Below, one piece after another: positions 8,722 through 21,926 of a stretch of 64,000 nt of DNA (positions are counted from its first letter, which is position 1; each line of letters opens with the position of its first letter). Source of the stretch: Aeromonas veronii (GTDB lineage Bacteria; Pseudomonadota; Gammaproteobacteria; Enterobacterales; Aeromonadaceae). The stretch covers positions 4,105,001 through 4,169,000 of the forward strand of contig CP101033.1 of the NCBI GenBank assembly GCA_041319085.1, given 5' to 3'. Both the position numbers and the translations under genes were made by a program. The notes under the pieces are model-generated. The model was given only the letters and a program-made list of their open reading frames with translations. It searched no databases and was not told where the DNA came from.

Positions 8722-8735
8722 TTCGATTCGAAAGA
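8722..8735. promoter_or_regulatory. Putative operator of the DeoR-family regulator
   Basis: TTTCGATTCGAAA is a palindrome around its central base (arms TTTCGA/TCGAAA) in the 122-bp gap between the divergent deoR-type gene and blrA, 9 bp from the former's start codon. Many DeoR-family proteins bind TTTCG/CGAAA-type motifs. A second copy with one arm mismatch, TTTCGGTTCGAAA, occurs inside the coding sequence at 8478-8490, a spacing compatible with DNA looping. Binding is inferred. Confidence 0.5.
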
Positions 8736-8835
8736 ACATCGAAATTTTAGCCCCTTTTTCGGAAAAATAAAACAGCAAATAGGATCCGTTTTGCTTCGAT
8801 GCCAGAATGGGGAGCCAATTTGCGACGAGGATGCC

Positions 8836-9510
8836 ATGCAAAAGAGAGTCATCTGGCTGGTGGAGGATGAGGCCAGCATCGCCGACACCCTGATTTACGC
8901 CCTGCAGACCGATGGGTTCGAGGTGGAGTGGTTCATGCTGGGCCAACAGTTGCTGACACGACTGGAACAGACGCGACCCGACTTCCTGATCCTCGATGTG
9001 GGGCTGCCCGATATCAGCGGCTTCGAACTCTGCAAGCAGGTGAGAGCGCTGACCGATATTCCCCTGATGTTCCTCACCGCCCGCAGCGAGGAGATAGACC
9101 GGCTGATCGGGCTGGAGATCGGTGCCGACGACTATGTGGCCAAACCCTTCTCGCCACGGGAGGTGTGTGCCCGGGTGCGGGTCATCCTGCGCCGCAGCCA
9201 ACCCGTCGCCCCCCAACCCAGCGCCCTGCTGGTGCTGGATGAGGAGCGGGCCCGCATCCATTTTCGCGGCCAGCCGCTGGCCCTCACCCGCTACGAATAT
9301 CTGCTGCTCAAGACCCTGATGCAGGCGCCGGGGCGGGTCTACTCCCGTCAGCAGCTGATGGATCTGGTGTGGCAGGATGCCGAGGAGAGTCTGGATCGCA
9401 CCGTCGATACCCATATCAAGACCATCCGCGCCAAGCTGCGCGAGCATGATCCCGAGGCCAACCTGATCCTCACCCACCGCGGGCTGGGCTACAGCCTGGA
9501 GCTGGCATGA
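8836..9510 (+). CDS. blrA: OmpR-family response regulator BlrA (CreB type)
   Basis: 224 residues from the ATG at 8836; the frame is open further upstream, but that part is AT-rich and lacks a receiver-domain pattern, and GACGAGG just before 8836 can serve as ribosome-binding site. The receiver domain (residues 1-120) has the acidic pair in WLVEDEAS, the phosphoacceptor Asp in FLILDVGLPD, the Thr in LTARSEE and the Lys in VAKPFSP. The winged-helix output domain ends with LILTHRGLGYSLELA. In Aeromonas, BlrA with BlrB controls the chromosomal beta-lactamases; it corresponds to CreB of E. coli. It overlaps blrB by 4 bp, and an OXA gene follows. Confidence 0.9.
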   Translation: MQKRVIWLVEDEASIADTLIYALQTDGFEVEWFMLGQQLLTRLEQTRPDFLILDVGLPDISGFELCKQVRALTDIPLMFLTARSEEIDRLIGLEIGADDYVAKPFSPREVCARVRVILRRSQPVAPQPSALLVLDEERARIHFRGQPLALTRYEYLLLKTLMQAPGRVYSRQQLMDLVWQDAEESLDRTVDTHIKTIRAKLREHDPEANLILTHRGLGYSLELA

Positions 9511-10928
9511 GACTCGGGCTGCAACTGCTGTGCGGCCTGCTGCTGATCTTCGCGCTGGCCGCCTGGTTCGTGCTGGAGATCTTCGTCGAGGAGATCAAAC
9601 CCGGGGTGCGCAGCGCCACCGAGGATACCCTGGTGGACATGACCCAGCTGCTGGCGCCGCTCGCGCTCGATGATCTGCAAGAGGGCAATATGATGAACGG
9701 GCGGTTGGCCAGCGCCTTCGCCCGCCTCAACCAGAATCCCATCAATGCGATGATCGATGGCCATCTCAAGCAGCAGGCGGAGTATCGCATTTATGTGACT
9801 GACCAGAAGGGTATGGTGATTTACGACTCCGATGGCACGGATCTGGGCAAGGACTATTCGCGCTGGAACGATGTCTACCGCACCCTGCGCGGCCAGTATG
9901 GCGCCCGCAGCACCCGCACCGAGCCCGATGATGCCACCAGCTCGACCATGTATGTGGCGGCGCCGCTGCGGGAAGGGGCCGAAATCATCGGCTCCCTCAC
10001 CGTCGCCAAACCCAACCGCACCCTGATGCCCGCCATCGAACGGGGGGAACAGGAGCTGCTGCGGGCCGGCGGCCAGATGCTGCTCATCTCGCTGCTGATC
10101 GGCAGCCTGCTGGTGTGGTGGCTCAACCGCGCCATCGGCAAGCTGGTGCACTACGCCGACTCGGTCAGCAAGGGGGAGGCGGCACCGCTGCCACGGCTGC
10201 ACACCGTCGAACTGGATCGGCTCGGCCGCTCGCTGGAGACCATGCGCCACCAGCTCGATGGCAAAAGCTACATCGAGGATTACGTCCATAGCCTGACCCA
10301 CGAGCTGAAGAGCCCGCTGGCCGCCATTCGCGGGGCAGGGGAGATTTTGGCCGAAACGCCGCCCCCCGAAGTCGCCAAACGGTTTATCGGCAACATCAAT
10401 CTGGAAACCGCCCGCATGCAGCAGCTGATCGAGCGAATGCTGCAACTGGCGCGGCTGGAGTCGGGGCAGGGGCTGGATCGCCAGTCGGTGGAGCCGGCAA
10501 AACTGGGCAAGCGCACCCTCGACGCCCGCCAGATCATCGCCCAGCGCCGTCAGGTCGGGTTGGTGGCCGAGCTGGCCAGCGCGCCGAAACAGAAGTGGGA
10601 TCCGCTGCTGGTGGAGCAGGCCATCGGCAACCTGCTGGATAACGCCATCGACTTCTCTCCCGCCAACGGGCAGGTCACCCTGAGCGGCAGCCAGCAGGAG
10701 GAGGGCTACTGTTTTCGGGTCACCGACAGCGGCCCCGGCATTCCCGACTACGCCCTGCCACGCATCTTCGAGCGCTTCTACTCCCTGCCGCGGCCGGACA
10801 AGGGCAAGAGCAGCGGTCTGGGGCTCAGCTTCGCTCATGAGGTGGCCCACCAGCATGGCGGCCGTCTGACCCTGAGCAACCGGCCGGAAGGGGGCGCGCT
10901 GGCGGAACTCTGGCTGCCATTCGCCTAG
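9507..10928 (+). CDS. blrB: Sensor histidine kinase BlrB (CreC type)
   Basis: 473 residues. A membrane helix at about residues 5-25 and a second near 190-210 (QMLLISLLIGSLLVWWLN) flank a periplasmic sensor domain. A HAMP-like linker leads to the histidine box VHSLTHELKSPLAAIRGAGE, then the N box EQAIGNLLDNAIDFS, G1 VTDSGPGIP, F box IFERFYSLP and G2 KSSGLGLSFAHE, so all kinase motifs are present. BlrB senses cell-wall damage by beta-lactams in Aeromonas and activates BlrA. The start overlaps the blrA stop (ATGA at 9507). The chromosomal order blrA-blrB-bla-blrD is characteristic of the genus. Confidence 0.9.
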   Translation: MRLGLQLLCGLLLIFALAAWFVLEIFVEEIKPGVRSATEDTLVDMTQLLAPLALDDLQEGNMMNGRLASAFARLNQNPINAMIDGHLKQQAEYRIYVTDQKGMVIYDSDGTDLGKDYSRWNDVYRTLRGQYGARSTRTEPDDATSSTMYVAAPLREGAEIIGSLTVAKPNRTLMPAIERGEQELLRAGGQMLLISLLIGSLLVWWLNRAIGKLVHYADSVSKGEAAPLPRLHTVELDRLGRSLETMRHQLDGKSYIEDYVHSLTHELKSPLAAIRGAGEILAETPPPEVAKRFIGNINLETARMQQLIERMLQLARLESGQGLDRQSVEPAKLGKRTLDARQIIAQRRQVGLVAELASAPKQKWDPLLVEQAIGNLLDNAIDFSPANGQVTLSGSQQEEGYCFRVTDSGPGIPDYALPRIFERFYSLPRPDKGKSSGLGLSFAHEVAHQHGGRLTLSNRPEGGALAELWLPFA

Positions 10929-11023
10929 TCACCCCCCGCCACTTCACATTCACCACACAAAGCGGCGTTAAACTGCCGCCTTATCTTATTGATTAGCCTC
11001 ATCCATTTGCTCAAGGAAATGCT

Positions 11024-11818
11024 ATGTCCCGCCTGCTTCTCTCCAGCCTGCTGGCTGCCGGTCTGCTCGCAGCCCTGCCAGCCTCCGCCGCCAGCGGCTG
11101 CTTTCTCTATGCTGACGGCAACGGCCAGACCCTCTCCAGCGAAGGGGACTGCTCCAGCCAGCTACCGCCCGCGTCCACCTTCAAGATCCCGCTGGCGCTG
11201 ATGGGTTACGACAGCGGTTTTCTGGTGGATGAAGAGCATCCGGCGCTGCCTTACAAGCCGAGCTATGACGGCTGGCTACCCGCCTGGCGCGAAACCACCA
11301 CCCCGCGCCGCTGGGAAACCTACTCGGTCGTCTGGTTCTCCCAGCAGATCACCGAATGGCTGGGGATGGAGCGCTTCCAGCAATACGTCGACCGCTTCGA
11401 CTACGGCAACCGGGATCTCTCCGGCAATCCGGGCAAACATGACGGCCTGACCCAAGCCTGGCTCAGTTCCAGCCTCGCCATCAGTCCGGAGGAGCAGGCC
11501 CGCTTCCTCGGCAAAATGGTGAGCGGCAAGCTGCCGGTTTCGGCGCAGACCCTGCAGTACACCGCCAATATCCTCAAGGTGAGCGAGATCGACGGCTGGC
11601 AGATCCACGGCAAGACCGGCATGGGCTACCCGAAGAAGCTGGATGGCAGCCTCAACCGCGATCAGCAGATTGGCTGGTTCGTCGGCTGGGCCAGCAAACC
11701 GGGCAAGCAGCTGATCTTCGTCCATACCGTGGTGCAAAAGCCCGGCAAGCAGTTCGCCTCCCTCAAGGCGAAAGAAGAGGTGCTAGCCGCATTGCCCGGG
11801 AAGTTGAAGACCCTGTAA
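11024..11818 (+). CDS. ampS: Class D beta-lactamase, OXA-12/AmpS family
   Basis: 264 residues with a signal peptide ending near PASAAS. Active-site motifs of class D enzymes are intact: S-T-F-K in PASTFKIPLAL (about residue 50), Y-G-N in RFDYGNRDLSG and K-T-G in IHGKTGMGYP; the W-rich segment around VVWFSQQITEWLG is also typical. It resembles the intrinsic Aeromonas OXA-12/AmpS penicillinases (oxacillinases), part of the blr regulon with cephalosporinase and, in some species, CphA. It sits directly downstream of blrAB with its own spacer. Tandem TTCAC elements occur at 10943-10953. The exact OXA number cannot be given without a search. Confidence 0.9.
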   Translation: MSRLLLSSLLAAGLLAALPASAASGCFLYADGNGQTLSSEGDCSSQLPPASTFKIPLALMGYDSGFLVDEEHPALPYKPSYDGWLPAWRETTTPRRWETYSVVWFSQQITEWLGMERFQQYVDRFDYGNRDLSGNPGKHDGLTQAWLSSSLAISPEEQARFLGKMVSGKLPVSAQTLQYTANILKVSEIDGWQIHGKTGMGYPKKLDGSLNRDQQIGWFVGWASKPGKQLIFVHTVVQKPGKQFASLKAKEEVLAALPGKLKTL

Positions 11819-11827
11819 TTCCTCCAG

Positions 11828-11852
11828 AAACCGGCGCAATGCCGGTTTTTTT
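11828..11852 (+). terminator. Terminator of the OXA gene
   Basis: AAACCGGC-GCAAT-GCCGG followed by T7: a short GC stem with a U-tract 10 bp after the stop codon at 11818. Confidence 0.85.
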
Positions 11853-11860
11853 GATCCTTC

Positions 11861-11897
11861 TTCACCACCACTTCACACAAGCCCATCCCCCCTTCAC
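11861..11897 (+). promoter_or_regulatory. cre/blr tag upstream of blrD
   Basis: TTCAC (11861-11865), 6 nt, TTCAC (11872-11876) exactly matches the published cre/blr-tag pattern TTCAC-N6-TTCAC. A third TTCAC follows at 11893-11897, 21 bp (about two helical turns) after the second. It lies 42-79 bp upstream of the blrD start, the expected position for BlrA-P binding. The spacing before the OXA gene is different: TTCAC at 10943 and 10949, only 6 bp apart. Confidence 0.8.
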
Positions 11898-11939
11898 GTC
11901 CGGCCGGCAGACTCGCTCTATACAACAAGGAGACGTGTC

Positions 11940-13312
11940 ATGGTCAAACAGATATTCACCCACAAGATCTTTCTGCTGCTATTGCTCAGCCTGCTGTTGA
12001 TGGTGCCGGTGCAATCCATCATGGAGCTCAACCGCGAGCGTCAGGCTTACCGCAGTCAGGCCATTCACAGCATCATGGCCAGCAGCAGCGGCCCGCAACG
12101 GCTGATGGGGCCTATCCTGGTACAGCCCTATACCCGCTCGGTCACGGTCGAGCAAGAGGGCAAGCGCTTCGTCCGTCAGGAGCAGGTCTACCGCTACCTG
12201 CTGCCGGAGCAGCTGGATATCAAGGCCAACATGGAGGTCACCCCGCGCAAGCTGGGCATCTATCAGGCGCAGGTCTACCAGACCCGGCTCACCCTATCCG
12301 GCCGCCTGCCCACCCGGCAGAGTTTGCTGAATGACGCGACCTCACCGCTCGGTGAAACGGCCGAGCTGGTGGCGGGCAAACCCTACCTGAGCCTGGTGCT
12401 CTCCGATGCCCGCGGTATCAACAGCGTCCCCGAACTGCAACTCGGCACACAGCGGATCCCGTTTGCCCCCGGCGCCCGCCTCGGTGATGCGCTCGCGGGT
12501 ATCCATGCCCCGATCGACAGCCTGCCGCAGCAGGATGGCACCTTCCATCTGGAGCTCAATCTGCAGGGGATGAACGCCCTCGACATAGTCCCGCTGGGCA
12601 AGGAGAGCACCCTGCTGCTGGCGAGTAACTGGCCCCATCCAAACTTTATCGGCGACTTTCTGCCGGGCAGTCGTACCCTGAGCCCGCAAGGGTTTGAGGC
12701 CAACTGGCAAACCAGCTGGTTTGCCAGCGACATGGAGACCCGCTTCAACCGGATGATGAACGGGGGCGATAGCCATCTCTCCACCTTCAGCGTCAGTCTG
12801 GTGCAGCCGGTGGATCACTATCAGCTCAACGAGCGGGCGGCCAAATATGCCCTGCTGTTTATCGGCCTCACCTTTATCAGCTTCTTCATGTTCGAGCTGC
12901 TCAAGGGGCTGCGGGTCCACCCGATCCAGTACGCGCTGGTGGGCATGGGGCTGGCCATCTTCTATCTGGACTGCTGGCACTGACCGAGCACCTCGGTTTT
13001 GGCTGGGCCTATCTGGTGGCCGCGCTGGCCAGTGTGCTGCTCAACGGCTTCTACCTCAGCCATGTGCTGGGTGGCCCGAAGCAGGGGATCGGTTTCGCGG
13101 CACTGCTCGGGCTGGTCTATGCCATCCTCTACAGCCTGCTGCAGGCCGAAGAGATCGCCTTGCTGCTCGGCGCCCTGCTGTTGTTCGCCACCCTGGCGCT
13201 GATCATGATGCTGACCCGCAAGCTCGACTGGTATCAGGTGATGGACTACAGCCCCCCCACCACCACATGGGCGGCCCCCCAGCCATCGAGCAGTGACACC
13301 ATCCATCAGTGA
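11940..13312 (+). pseudogene. blrD: Inner-membrane protein BlrD/CreD, frameshifted
   Basis: The first part (11940-12983) gives 347 residues: an N-terminal membrane helix, a large periplasmic domain and the start of the C-terminal membrane region (KYALLFIGLTFISFFMFELL). It then ends abnormally after IFYLDCWH. The rest of the protein (TEHLGFGWAYLVAALASVLL onward, to 13312) continues in another frame. Restoring one base near 12969-12972 gives a single frame of 457 codons, the usual CreD size, so a 1-bp deletion is the simplest explanation. CreD is the main target of CreBC/BlrAB and affects beta-lactam and colicin responses. A perfect blr tag precedes it. Sequencing error is possible. Confidence 0.85.
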
Positions 13313-13318
13313 TAAGTC

Positions 13319-13356
13319 CAAAAAAAACCGGCGCCATCAGGCGCCGGTTCTATTTT
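13319..13356. terminator. Terminator between blrD and glmU
   Basis: AACCGGCGCC-ATCA-GGCGCCGGTT is a 10-bp perfect stem. An A-run precedes it (a U-tract for the minus-strand glmU), and a T-rich tail follows on the plus strand, so it can serve both convergent genes. Confidence 0.85.
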
Positions 13357-13368
13357 ATTGATCGGGCA

Positions 13369-14730
13369 TCACTTCTTCTTGACCGGGCGAGCCCAGTTTT
13401 TGATGTGACGCTGGGGCACCCGGGTGATCACCAGCTCGTTCTCTGCCACATCCTTGGTGATGGTGGAACCCGCCCCTAGAGTCGCACCCTTGCCAATGCG
13501 CACCGGCGCCACCAGCTGGGTATCGGAACCGACAAACACATCATCCTCGATGATGGTCTGGAACTTGTTCACGCCGTCGTAGTTGCAGGTGATGGTACCG
13601 GCACCGATATTCACCTTGGCCCCCACCTCGGCATCCCCCAGATAGGTGAGGTGACCACACTTGGAGCCAACCCCTAGCCGGGCCTTCTTCATCTCGACGA
13701 AGTTGCCGACGTGGGCATCCTGCTCCAGCACGGCACCCGGGCGCAGACGGGCAAACGGGCCGACCGAGCACTGATCCGCCACCTGAGCCCCTTCAACGAT
13801 GGAGTAGGGCTTCACTTCGGTGTGATCGCCAATGACGCAATCCTTCAACACAGCACCGGCACCGATACGAACGTGGTTGCCGAGGGTTACCTTGCCTTCG
13901 ATGATGACGTTGACGTCGATCACCACCTCTTCACCGATCTCGAGGGTTCCGCGCAGATCGAAGCGAGCCGGGTCGATCAGGGTGACACCGGCGATCATCA
14001 GCTTCTCGGCCTGCATCTGCTGGTAGCTGCGCTCAAGGGCAGCCAGCTGGACCCGGTTGTTGGCCCCTTCCACCTCGGCGGCACGCTCCGGATGGACCGC
14101 CGCGATCGGGCAGCCATCGCCGTGCGCCATGGCGATCACGTCGGTCAGGTAGAATTCGCCCTGGGCATTTTTGTTGTCCAGACGGGAGAGCCAGCTGCGC
14201 AGCTGGCCGCCGTTGGCCACCAGCACGCCGGTGTTCACTTCGCGAATGGTCAGCTGCTCGGCGTTGGCATCTTTCTGCTCGACGATACCGACCACCTGAC
14301 CGTTTTCACGGACGATACGGCCATAGCCGGTGGGGTTGTCCAGCACCACGGTCAGCAGTGCCATGCCATCGCTTGCCTTGGCAGCCAGCAGTCGTTGCAG
14401 AGTCTCTGGCTGGATCAGCGGGGTATCGCCGTACAGCACCAGCACGTCGTCTTCATCCTGCCAGAACGGGATGGCCTGGGCGACGGCATGACCGGTCCCC
14501 AGCTGCTGCGCCTGCAGCACCCAGTTCACGTCGGCAGCGACGATCCGCTCTTTCAGCAGCTCGGCACCGTGGCCATAGACCAGATGCAGCTGCTCGGCGC
14601 CGACCTGACGGGCGGTATCGATCACATGGGAGACCATGGGTTTGTTGGCTACCGGGTGCAGTACCTTGGGCAGAACGGAACGCATGCGGGTACCTTTACC
14701 CGCCGCCAGGATCACGACGTTGAGAGACAT
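13369..14730 (-). CDS. glmU: Bifunctional GlcNAc-1-P uridyltransferase/GlcN-1-P acetyltransferase
   Basis: 453 residues, standard length. The N-terminal pyrophosphorylase domain begins [18 protein letters not shown] (nucleotide-binding loop GxGTRM), with the YGDTPLI metal/substrate motif near residue 100. The C-terminal left-handed beta-helix acetyltransferase is formed by hexapeptide repeats from about residue 250 ([20 protein letters not shown]) and includes the CNYDGVNKF segment. GlmU makes UDP-GlcNAc from the product of the GlmS/GlmM steps. It is immediately downstream of atpC on the same strand, separated by the atpC terminator. glmS lies 5.5 kb away, split from glmU by the blr locus. 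Confidence 0.97.
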   Translation of the reverse strand: MSLNVVILAAGKGTRMRSVLPKVLHPVANKPMVSHVIDTARQVGAEQLHLVYGHGAELLKERIVAADVNWVLQAQQLGTGHAVAQAIPFWQDEDDVLVLYGDTPLIQPETLQRLLAAKASDGMALLTVVLDNPTGYGRIVRENGQVVGIVEQKDANAEQLTIREVNTGVLVANGGQLRSWLSRLDNKNAQGEFYLTDVIAMAHGDGCPIAAVHPERAAEVEGANNRVQLAALERSYQQMQAEKLMIAGVTLIDPARFDLRGTLEIGEEVVIDVNVIIEGKVTLGNHVRIGAGAVLKDCVIGDHTEVKPYSIVEGAQVADQCSVGPFARLRPGAVLEQDAHVGNFVEMKKARLGVGSKCGHLTYLGDAEVGAKVNIGAGTITCNYDGVNKFQTIIEDDVFVGSDTQLVAPVRIGKGATLGAGSTITKDVAENELVITRVPQRHIKNWARPVKKK

Positions 14731-14783
14731 GACTTCGACCTTGAACTTGTGTGGAAATACTCGGCGGAGTCTATCGAACGGGT

Positions 14784-14813
14784 AAAAAAAAAGCGACCCG
14801 AAGGTCGCTTTTT
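14784..14813 (-). terminator. Terminator of the atp operon
   Basis: Minus-strand stem AAAAAGCGACC-TTCG-GGTCGCTTTTT with a long U-tract (the A9 run on the plus strand), located 12 bp after the atpC stop. Confidence 0.9.
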
Positions 14814-14825
14814 ACATCACCGTTA

Positions 14826-15254
14826 TCAGCGGTAATTCTTTTTGACGATATCGATGACTCGCAGTTGAGCCATCGCCTTGGCCAGCTCGGTGGCGGCCTG
14901 GGCGTAGTCGATATCACCATGGGAGCTGTGGATCCGCTCTTCGGCTGCGCGCTTGGCTTCCTGGGCTTTCGCCTCATCCAAGTCGTCAGCACGAATCGCG
15001 GTGTCCGCCAGCACGGTCACGGATTCAGGTTGTACTTCCAGCATACCGCCGGAGATGTACAGCACCTCTTCAGTTCCGTTCTGCTTCACCAAGCGGACCA
15101 GGCCCGGCTTGATGGCAGTCAGCAACGGAGCATGACCGTGGCGGAGACCCAACTCACCTTCGGAGCCTGATACCTGAGCGGATTGCACGCGACCGGAAAA
15201 CAGTTTTCCTTCGGCGCTCACCACGTCCAGGTGAAAGGAGATCATCTCTGCCAT
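14826..15254 (-). CDS. atpC: ATP synthase F1 epsilon subunit
   Basis: 142 residues. It has the N-terminal beta-sandwich ([39 protein letters not shown] region) and the C-terminal helical hairpin ([20 protein letters not shown]) that inhibits ATP hydrolysis. It is part of the central stalk of the F1Fo ATP synthase. It is the last gene of the atp operon, 18 bp after atpD, and is followed by a strong terminator. An alternative start three codons later (MISFH) is possible. Confidence 0.97.
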   Translation of the reverse strand: MAEMISFHLDVVSAEGKLFSGRVQSAQVSGSEGELGLRHGHAPLLTAIKPGLVRLVKQNGTEEVLYISGGMLEVQPESVTVLADTAIRADDLDEAKAQEAKRAAEERIHSSHGDIDYAQAATELAKAMAQLRVIDIVKKNYR

Positions 15255-15272
15255 GGGCCCTCCTGTCGAGGC

Positions 15273-16694
<1,422 letters not shown>

Positions 16695-17561
16695 TTACAC
16701 CGCAGCAGCACCGGATACGATCTCTGTCAGCTCCTGGGTAATACTGGCCTGACGGGCCTTGTTGTATACCAGTTGCAGATCGTTAATCAGGTTACCGGCG
16801 TTGTCAGTCGCGGCTTGCATGGCAACCATTCGGGCTGCCTGTTCACTTGCCAAGTTTTCCACTACACCTTGGTACACCTGGGATTCGACATAGCGAACCA
16901 GCAGGGTATCCAGCAGCTTCTTGGGATCCGGCTCATAGAGGTAATCCCAGTGGTGTTTCTTGGCGAGCTTGCTGTCTTCAGTTACGGGCAAAGGCAGCAG
17001 TTGATCGACCCGTGGTTGCTGCACCATGGTGTTGACGAACTTGTTATACACCAGATACAGCTTGTCAATCTCACCGTTGTCGTAAGCCTTCAGCATGACC
17101 TTGACTGAACCAATCAGGTCATTGACGCTCGGACTATCGCCCAGTCCTGCGACATGAGCTTTAACCTTGGCGCCGTGCCGTTCAAAGAAGTTGGAGGCCT
17201 TGTTACCGATCAGTGCCAGGTCAACCTTGGCACCTTTCGCGCTCCATTGCTTCATATCATTGAGGGCAGCCTTGAACAGGTTGATGTTCAAACCGCCACA
17301 CAGGCCACGGTCGGTGGAGACGACGATGTAACCCACTCGCTTGACCTCACGTTCGATGAGGTAGGGGTGCTTGTATTCCAAGTTCCCCTGAGCGATATGG
17401 CCGATCACCTTGCGCATGGTTTCAGCGTACGGACGGCTGGCAGACATGCGTTCCTGCGCACGGCGCATTTTGCTTGCTGCCACCATTTCCATAGCGCCGG
17501 TGATCTTCTGAGTGTTTTTCACACTCCCGATCTTGTTACGTATCTCTTTTGCGCCGGCCAT
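16695..17561 (-). CDS. atpG: ATP synthase F1 gamma subunit
   Basis: 288 residues, normal length. The N-terminal helix [32 protein letters not shown] and the C-terminal helix ([40 protein letters not shown]) form the coiled coil that turns inside the alpha3beta3 ring. The central domain holds the DRGLCGGLN motif. It sits between atpA and atpD in the standard order. Confidence 0.97.
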   Translation of the reverse strand: MAGAKEIRNKIGSVKNTQKITGAMEMVAASKMRRAQERMSASRPYAETMRKVIGHIAQGNLEYKHPYLIEREVKRVGYIVVSTDRGLCGGLNINLFKAALNDMKQWSAKGAKVDLALIGNKASNFFERHGAKVKAHVAGLGDSPSVNDLIGSVKVMLKAYDNGEIDKLYLVYNKFVNTMVQQPRVDQLLPLPVTEDSKLAKKHHWDYLYEPDPKKLLDTLLVRYVESQVYQGVVENLASEQAARMVAMQAATDNAGNLINDLQLVYNKARQASITQELTEIVSGAAAV

Positions 17562-17604
17562 CTCTTACTCTCCATCAGGTGGCAGCTCGCGCTGCCACAC
17601 ACGC

Positions 17605-19146
17605 TTACCAGGTCTGGGTTGCCTTGAAGTCATCCAGCAACGCAGTCAGCTTGCCAACGATCGCGTCGTTGTAATCGGCCTTGGCATTGATTTCAGCCAT
17701 CAGCTCGGCATGCTGGGTATTGGCGTAAGAGAGCAGAGCGGCTTCGAAGTCGACGATCTTGTTCAGCTCGACATCGGCGAGATAGCCTTTCTCGGCGGCG
17801 AACAGCACCAGAGACTGGTGAGCCACGCTCAGCGGAGAATACTGCTTCTGCTTCATCAGCTCGGTCACTTTCACACCGTGATCCAGCTGCTTGCGAGTCG
17901 CCTCATCCAGATCGGAAGAGAACTGGGCGAATGCCGCCAGTTCGCGATACTGGGCCAGCGCGGTACGGATACCACCGGACAGCTTCTTGACGATCTTGGT
18001 CTGAGCAGCACCACCTACACGGGATACGGAGATACCCGGGTCAACCGCCGGACGAATACCGGAGTTGAACAGCTGTGAAGTCAGGAAGATCTGACCATCG
18101 GTAATGGAGATCACGTTGGTCGGAACGAACGCAGATACGTCACCGGCCTGGGTTTCGATGATCGGCAGCGCGGTCAGAGAACCGGTCTGGCCTTTCACGG
18201 CACCATTGGTGAACTTCTCTACGTACTCAACGTTAACGCGAGCAGCACGCTCCAGCAGACGAGAGTGCAGATAGAACACGTCACCCGGGTAGGCTTCACG
18301 TCCTGGCGGACGGCGCAGCAGCAGGGAGATCTGGCGATAAGCTACGGCCTGCTTGGACAGGTCATCATAGATGATCAGCGCGTCTTCACCGCGGTCACGG
18401 AAGTACTCACCCATGGAGCAACCGGCATACGGAGCCAGGTACTGCAGGGCAGCCGCTTCGGAGGCAGAGGCAACCACCACGATGGTGTTGGCCAGGGCAC
18501 CGTGCTCTTCCAGCTTGCGCACCACGTTGGCGATGGTAGAGGCCTTCTGGCCAATCGCAACGTAGACACACTTAATGCCGGAATCTTTCTGGTTGATGAT
18601 GGTGTCGATCGCGATGGCGGTCTTACCAACCTGACGGTCACCGATGATCAGCTCACGCTGGCCACGACCAATCGGGATCATGGCATCGATGGCTTTCAGA
18701 CCGGTCTGGACCGGCTGGTCAACAGACTTACGCTCGATAACGCCCGGTGCGATCACTTCGATCGGCGAGAAGCCGTCGTTGTCGATCGGACCTTTACCGT
18801 CGATCGGCTGACCCAGGGTGTTCAACACCCGGCCCAACAGACCACGACCTACCGGCACTTCCAGAATACGGCCAGTCCCTTTTACTTTCATTCCTTCTGA
18901 CAAACCGTCATAGGAACCCATGATCACCGCACCGACGGAGTCACGCTCCAGGTTCAATGCCAGAGCGTAACGGTTGCCCGGCAGCTCGATCATCTCACCC
19001 TGCATGGCATCAGCCAGGCCGTGAATACGAATGATACCGTCGCTCACAGAGACGATTGTACCTTCGTTACGCGCTTCGCTTTTTACATCAAACTGCGCAA
19101 TGCGCTGCTTGATCAGCTCGGCGATTTCAGTGGAATTCAGTTGCAT
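17605..19146 (-). CDS. atpA: ATP synthase F1 alpha subunit
   Basis: 513 residues, identical in length to E. coli AtpA. It is the non-catalytic nucleotide-binding subunit. The start [19 protein letters not shown] is typical; the P-loop is [14 protein letters not shown] (about residue 170) and the arginine-finger region is [12 protein letters not shown]. It lies 15 bp after atpH. Confidence 0.98.
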   Translation of the reverse strand: MQLNSTEIAELIKQRIAQFDVKSEARNEGTIVSVSDGIIRIHGLADAMQGEMIELPGNRYALALNLERDSVGAVIMGSYDGLSEGMKVKGTGRILEVPVGRGLLGRVLNTLGQPIDGKGPIDNDGFSPIEVIAPGVIERKSVDQPVQTGLKAIDAMIPIGRGQRELIIGDRQVGKTAIAIDTIINQKDSGIKCVYVAIGQKASTIANVVRKLEEHGALANTIVVVASASEAAALQYLAPYAGCSMGEYFRDRGEDALIIYDDLSKQAVAYRQISLLLRRPPGREAYPGDVFYLHSRLLERAARVNVEYVEKFTNGAVKGQTGSLTALPIIETQAGDVSAFVPTNVISITDGQIFLTSQLFNSGIRPAVDPGISVSRVGGAAQTKIVKKLSGGIRTALAQYRELAAFAQFSSDLDEATRKQLDHGVKVTELMKQKQYSPLSVAHQSLVLFAAEKGYLADVELNKIVDFEAALLSYANTQHAELMAEINAKADYNDAIVGKLTALLDDFKATQTW

Positions 19147-19161
19147 GCTCTAATACCCCAA

Positions 19162-19695
19162 TCAAGATTGCAGCGCGTCAGCCATGCGATCCAGCTTACC
19201 GCGGACTGTGCCGTCGATTACCAGATCACCGGCCTTGATGAGCACCCCGGCCATCAAGGACGCATCGATGCTGCAATTCAGCTTCACTTTGCGCGCGAGA
19301 CGTTGTTCCAGAGAAGCCTGAATATTGGCTTTCTGCTGGTCGGTCAGTTCGATCGCCGAAATCACGTCAGCCTGAACTTCTTTATCCAGTTCAGCTTTGA
19401 ACGCGACAAATTCAGCAACGACCGCCGGCAGCACACCCAAGCGACCATTCTCGGCCATCACCCGGATCAGGTTCTGGCCATGCACGTCGAGTTGCTCACC
19501 GCAGATACCGACAAACAGCGTTGCCAGCTCTTCGGCAGCCACTGAGCCGTTTACCAGGTTATGGATGGTCTCGTTTTCCACTACTTGCGCAGCGAAACCG
19601 AGCATCCCCAGCCACTGGTCAACCGCCTTGTGCTCAACGGCAAACTCGAAAGCAGCCTTGGCGTAGGGGCGAGCGATTGTAGTCAGTTCAGACAT
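19162..19695 (-). CDS. atpH: ATP synthase F1 delta subunit
   Basis: 177 residues. Delta links the top of the alpha3beta3 ring to the b-subunit stalk. The N-terminal [15 protein letters not shown] motif and the C-terminal [22 protein letters not shown] signature of the OSCP/delta family are both present. It lies 13 bp after atpF. Confidence 0.96.
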   Translation of the reverse strand: MSELTTIARPYAKAAFEFAVEHKAVDQWLGMLGFAAQVVENETIHNLVNGSVAAEELATLFVGICGEQLDVHGQNLIRVMAENGRLGVLPAVVAEFVAFKAELDKEVQADVISAIELTDQQKANIQASLEQRLARKVKLNCSIDASLMAGVLIKAGDLVIDGTVRGKLDRMADALQS

Positions 19696-19708
19696 AGCCC
19701 GGTTCCCG

Positions 19709-20179
19709 TTACAGTTCTGCTACCAGTTTGTCGACGATGTCGCTGTTGGCAGCCTGGTCGATTTGACGCGCCAGGATCTTCTCTGCACCAGCAATGGCAA
19801 GAGCAGCAACCTGCTTACGCAGTTCTTCTTTGGCACGATGACGTTCAGCTTCGATCTCGGCACGGCCCTGAGCCAGGATTTTTTCCCGCTCAGATTGGGC
19901 TCCAGCGGCAGCTTCATCAATGATCTGGGCTTTACGTTTGTTAGCCTGTTCAATGATTTCAGCAGCCTGCATCTTGGCTTCTTTCAGCTGATCGGTGGCG
20001 TTGGCCTTGGCCAAATCCAGATCTTTCTTGGCACGTTCGGCAGAAGAGAGACCGTCAGCAATAGCTTTCTGACGGGCTTCGATGGCAGCAATCAGCGGCG
20101 GCCATACGTACTTCATGCAAAACACTACGAAGAAGAAAAAAGCAATTGCTTGGCCGAGGAGGGTGGCATTGATATTCAC
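19709..20179 (-). CDS. atpF: ATP synthase Fo b subunit
   Basis: 156 residues, the same length as E. coli b. One N-terminal membrane helix ([20 protein letters not shown]) is followed by a long charged helix of alternating Ala/Glu/Lys/Arg that dimerises to form the peripheral stator. It lies between atpE and atpH. Confidence 0.97.
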   Translation of the reverse strand: MNINATLLGQAIAFFFFVVFCMKYVWPPLIAAIEARQKAIADGLSSAERAKKDLDLAKANATDQLKEAKMQAAEIIEQANKRKAQIIDEAAAGAQSEREKILAQGRAEIEAERHRAKEELRKQVAALAIAGAEKILARQIDQAANSDIVDKLVAEL

Positions 20180-20204
20180 AGCCGATGTCCTCTTAAGTTA
20201 GTTA

Positions 20205-20492
<288 letters not shown>

Positions 20493-20534
20493 TTAGATGT
20501 AATTGATTGTATAAAAAGGATTATTTGAGTTGCA

Positions 20535-21736
<1,202 letters not shown>

Positions 21737-21926
21737 TACAGAACTGTAAAAAATCGGGATCCGAAGACCCCATGTTAACAGCTCTTAAAGCCGGTCAAAT
21801 TATACCCTTGAGGGCCACTATTGCAATATGACAAAAATCCTTAATTTTTGCGGCTTTCCGCGGCAAATCAAGGTTATGGCCATATCAAAAGGAATGGATG
21901 TTTTATTACTACAAAAAGCGTAAAGA

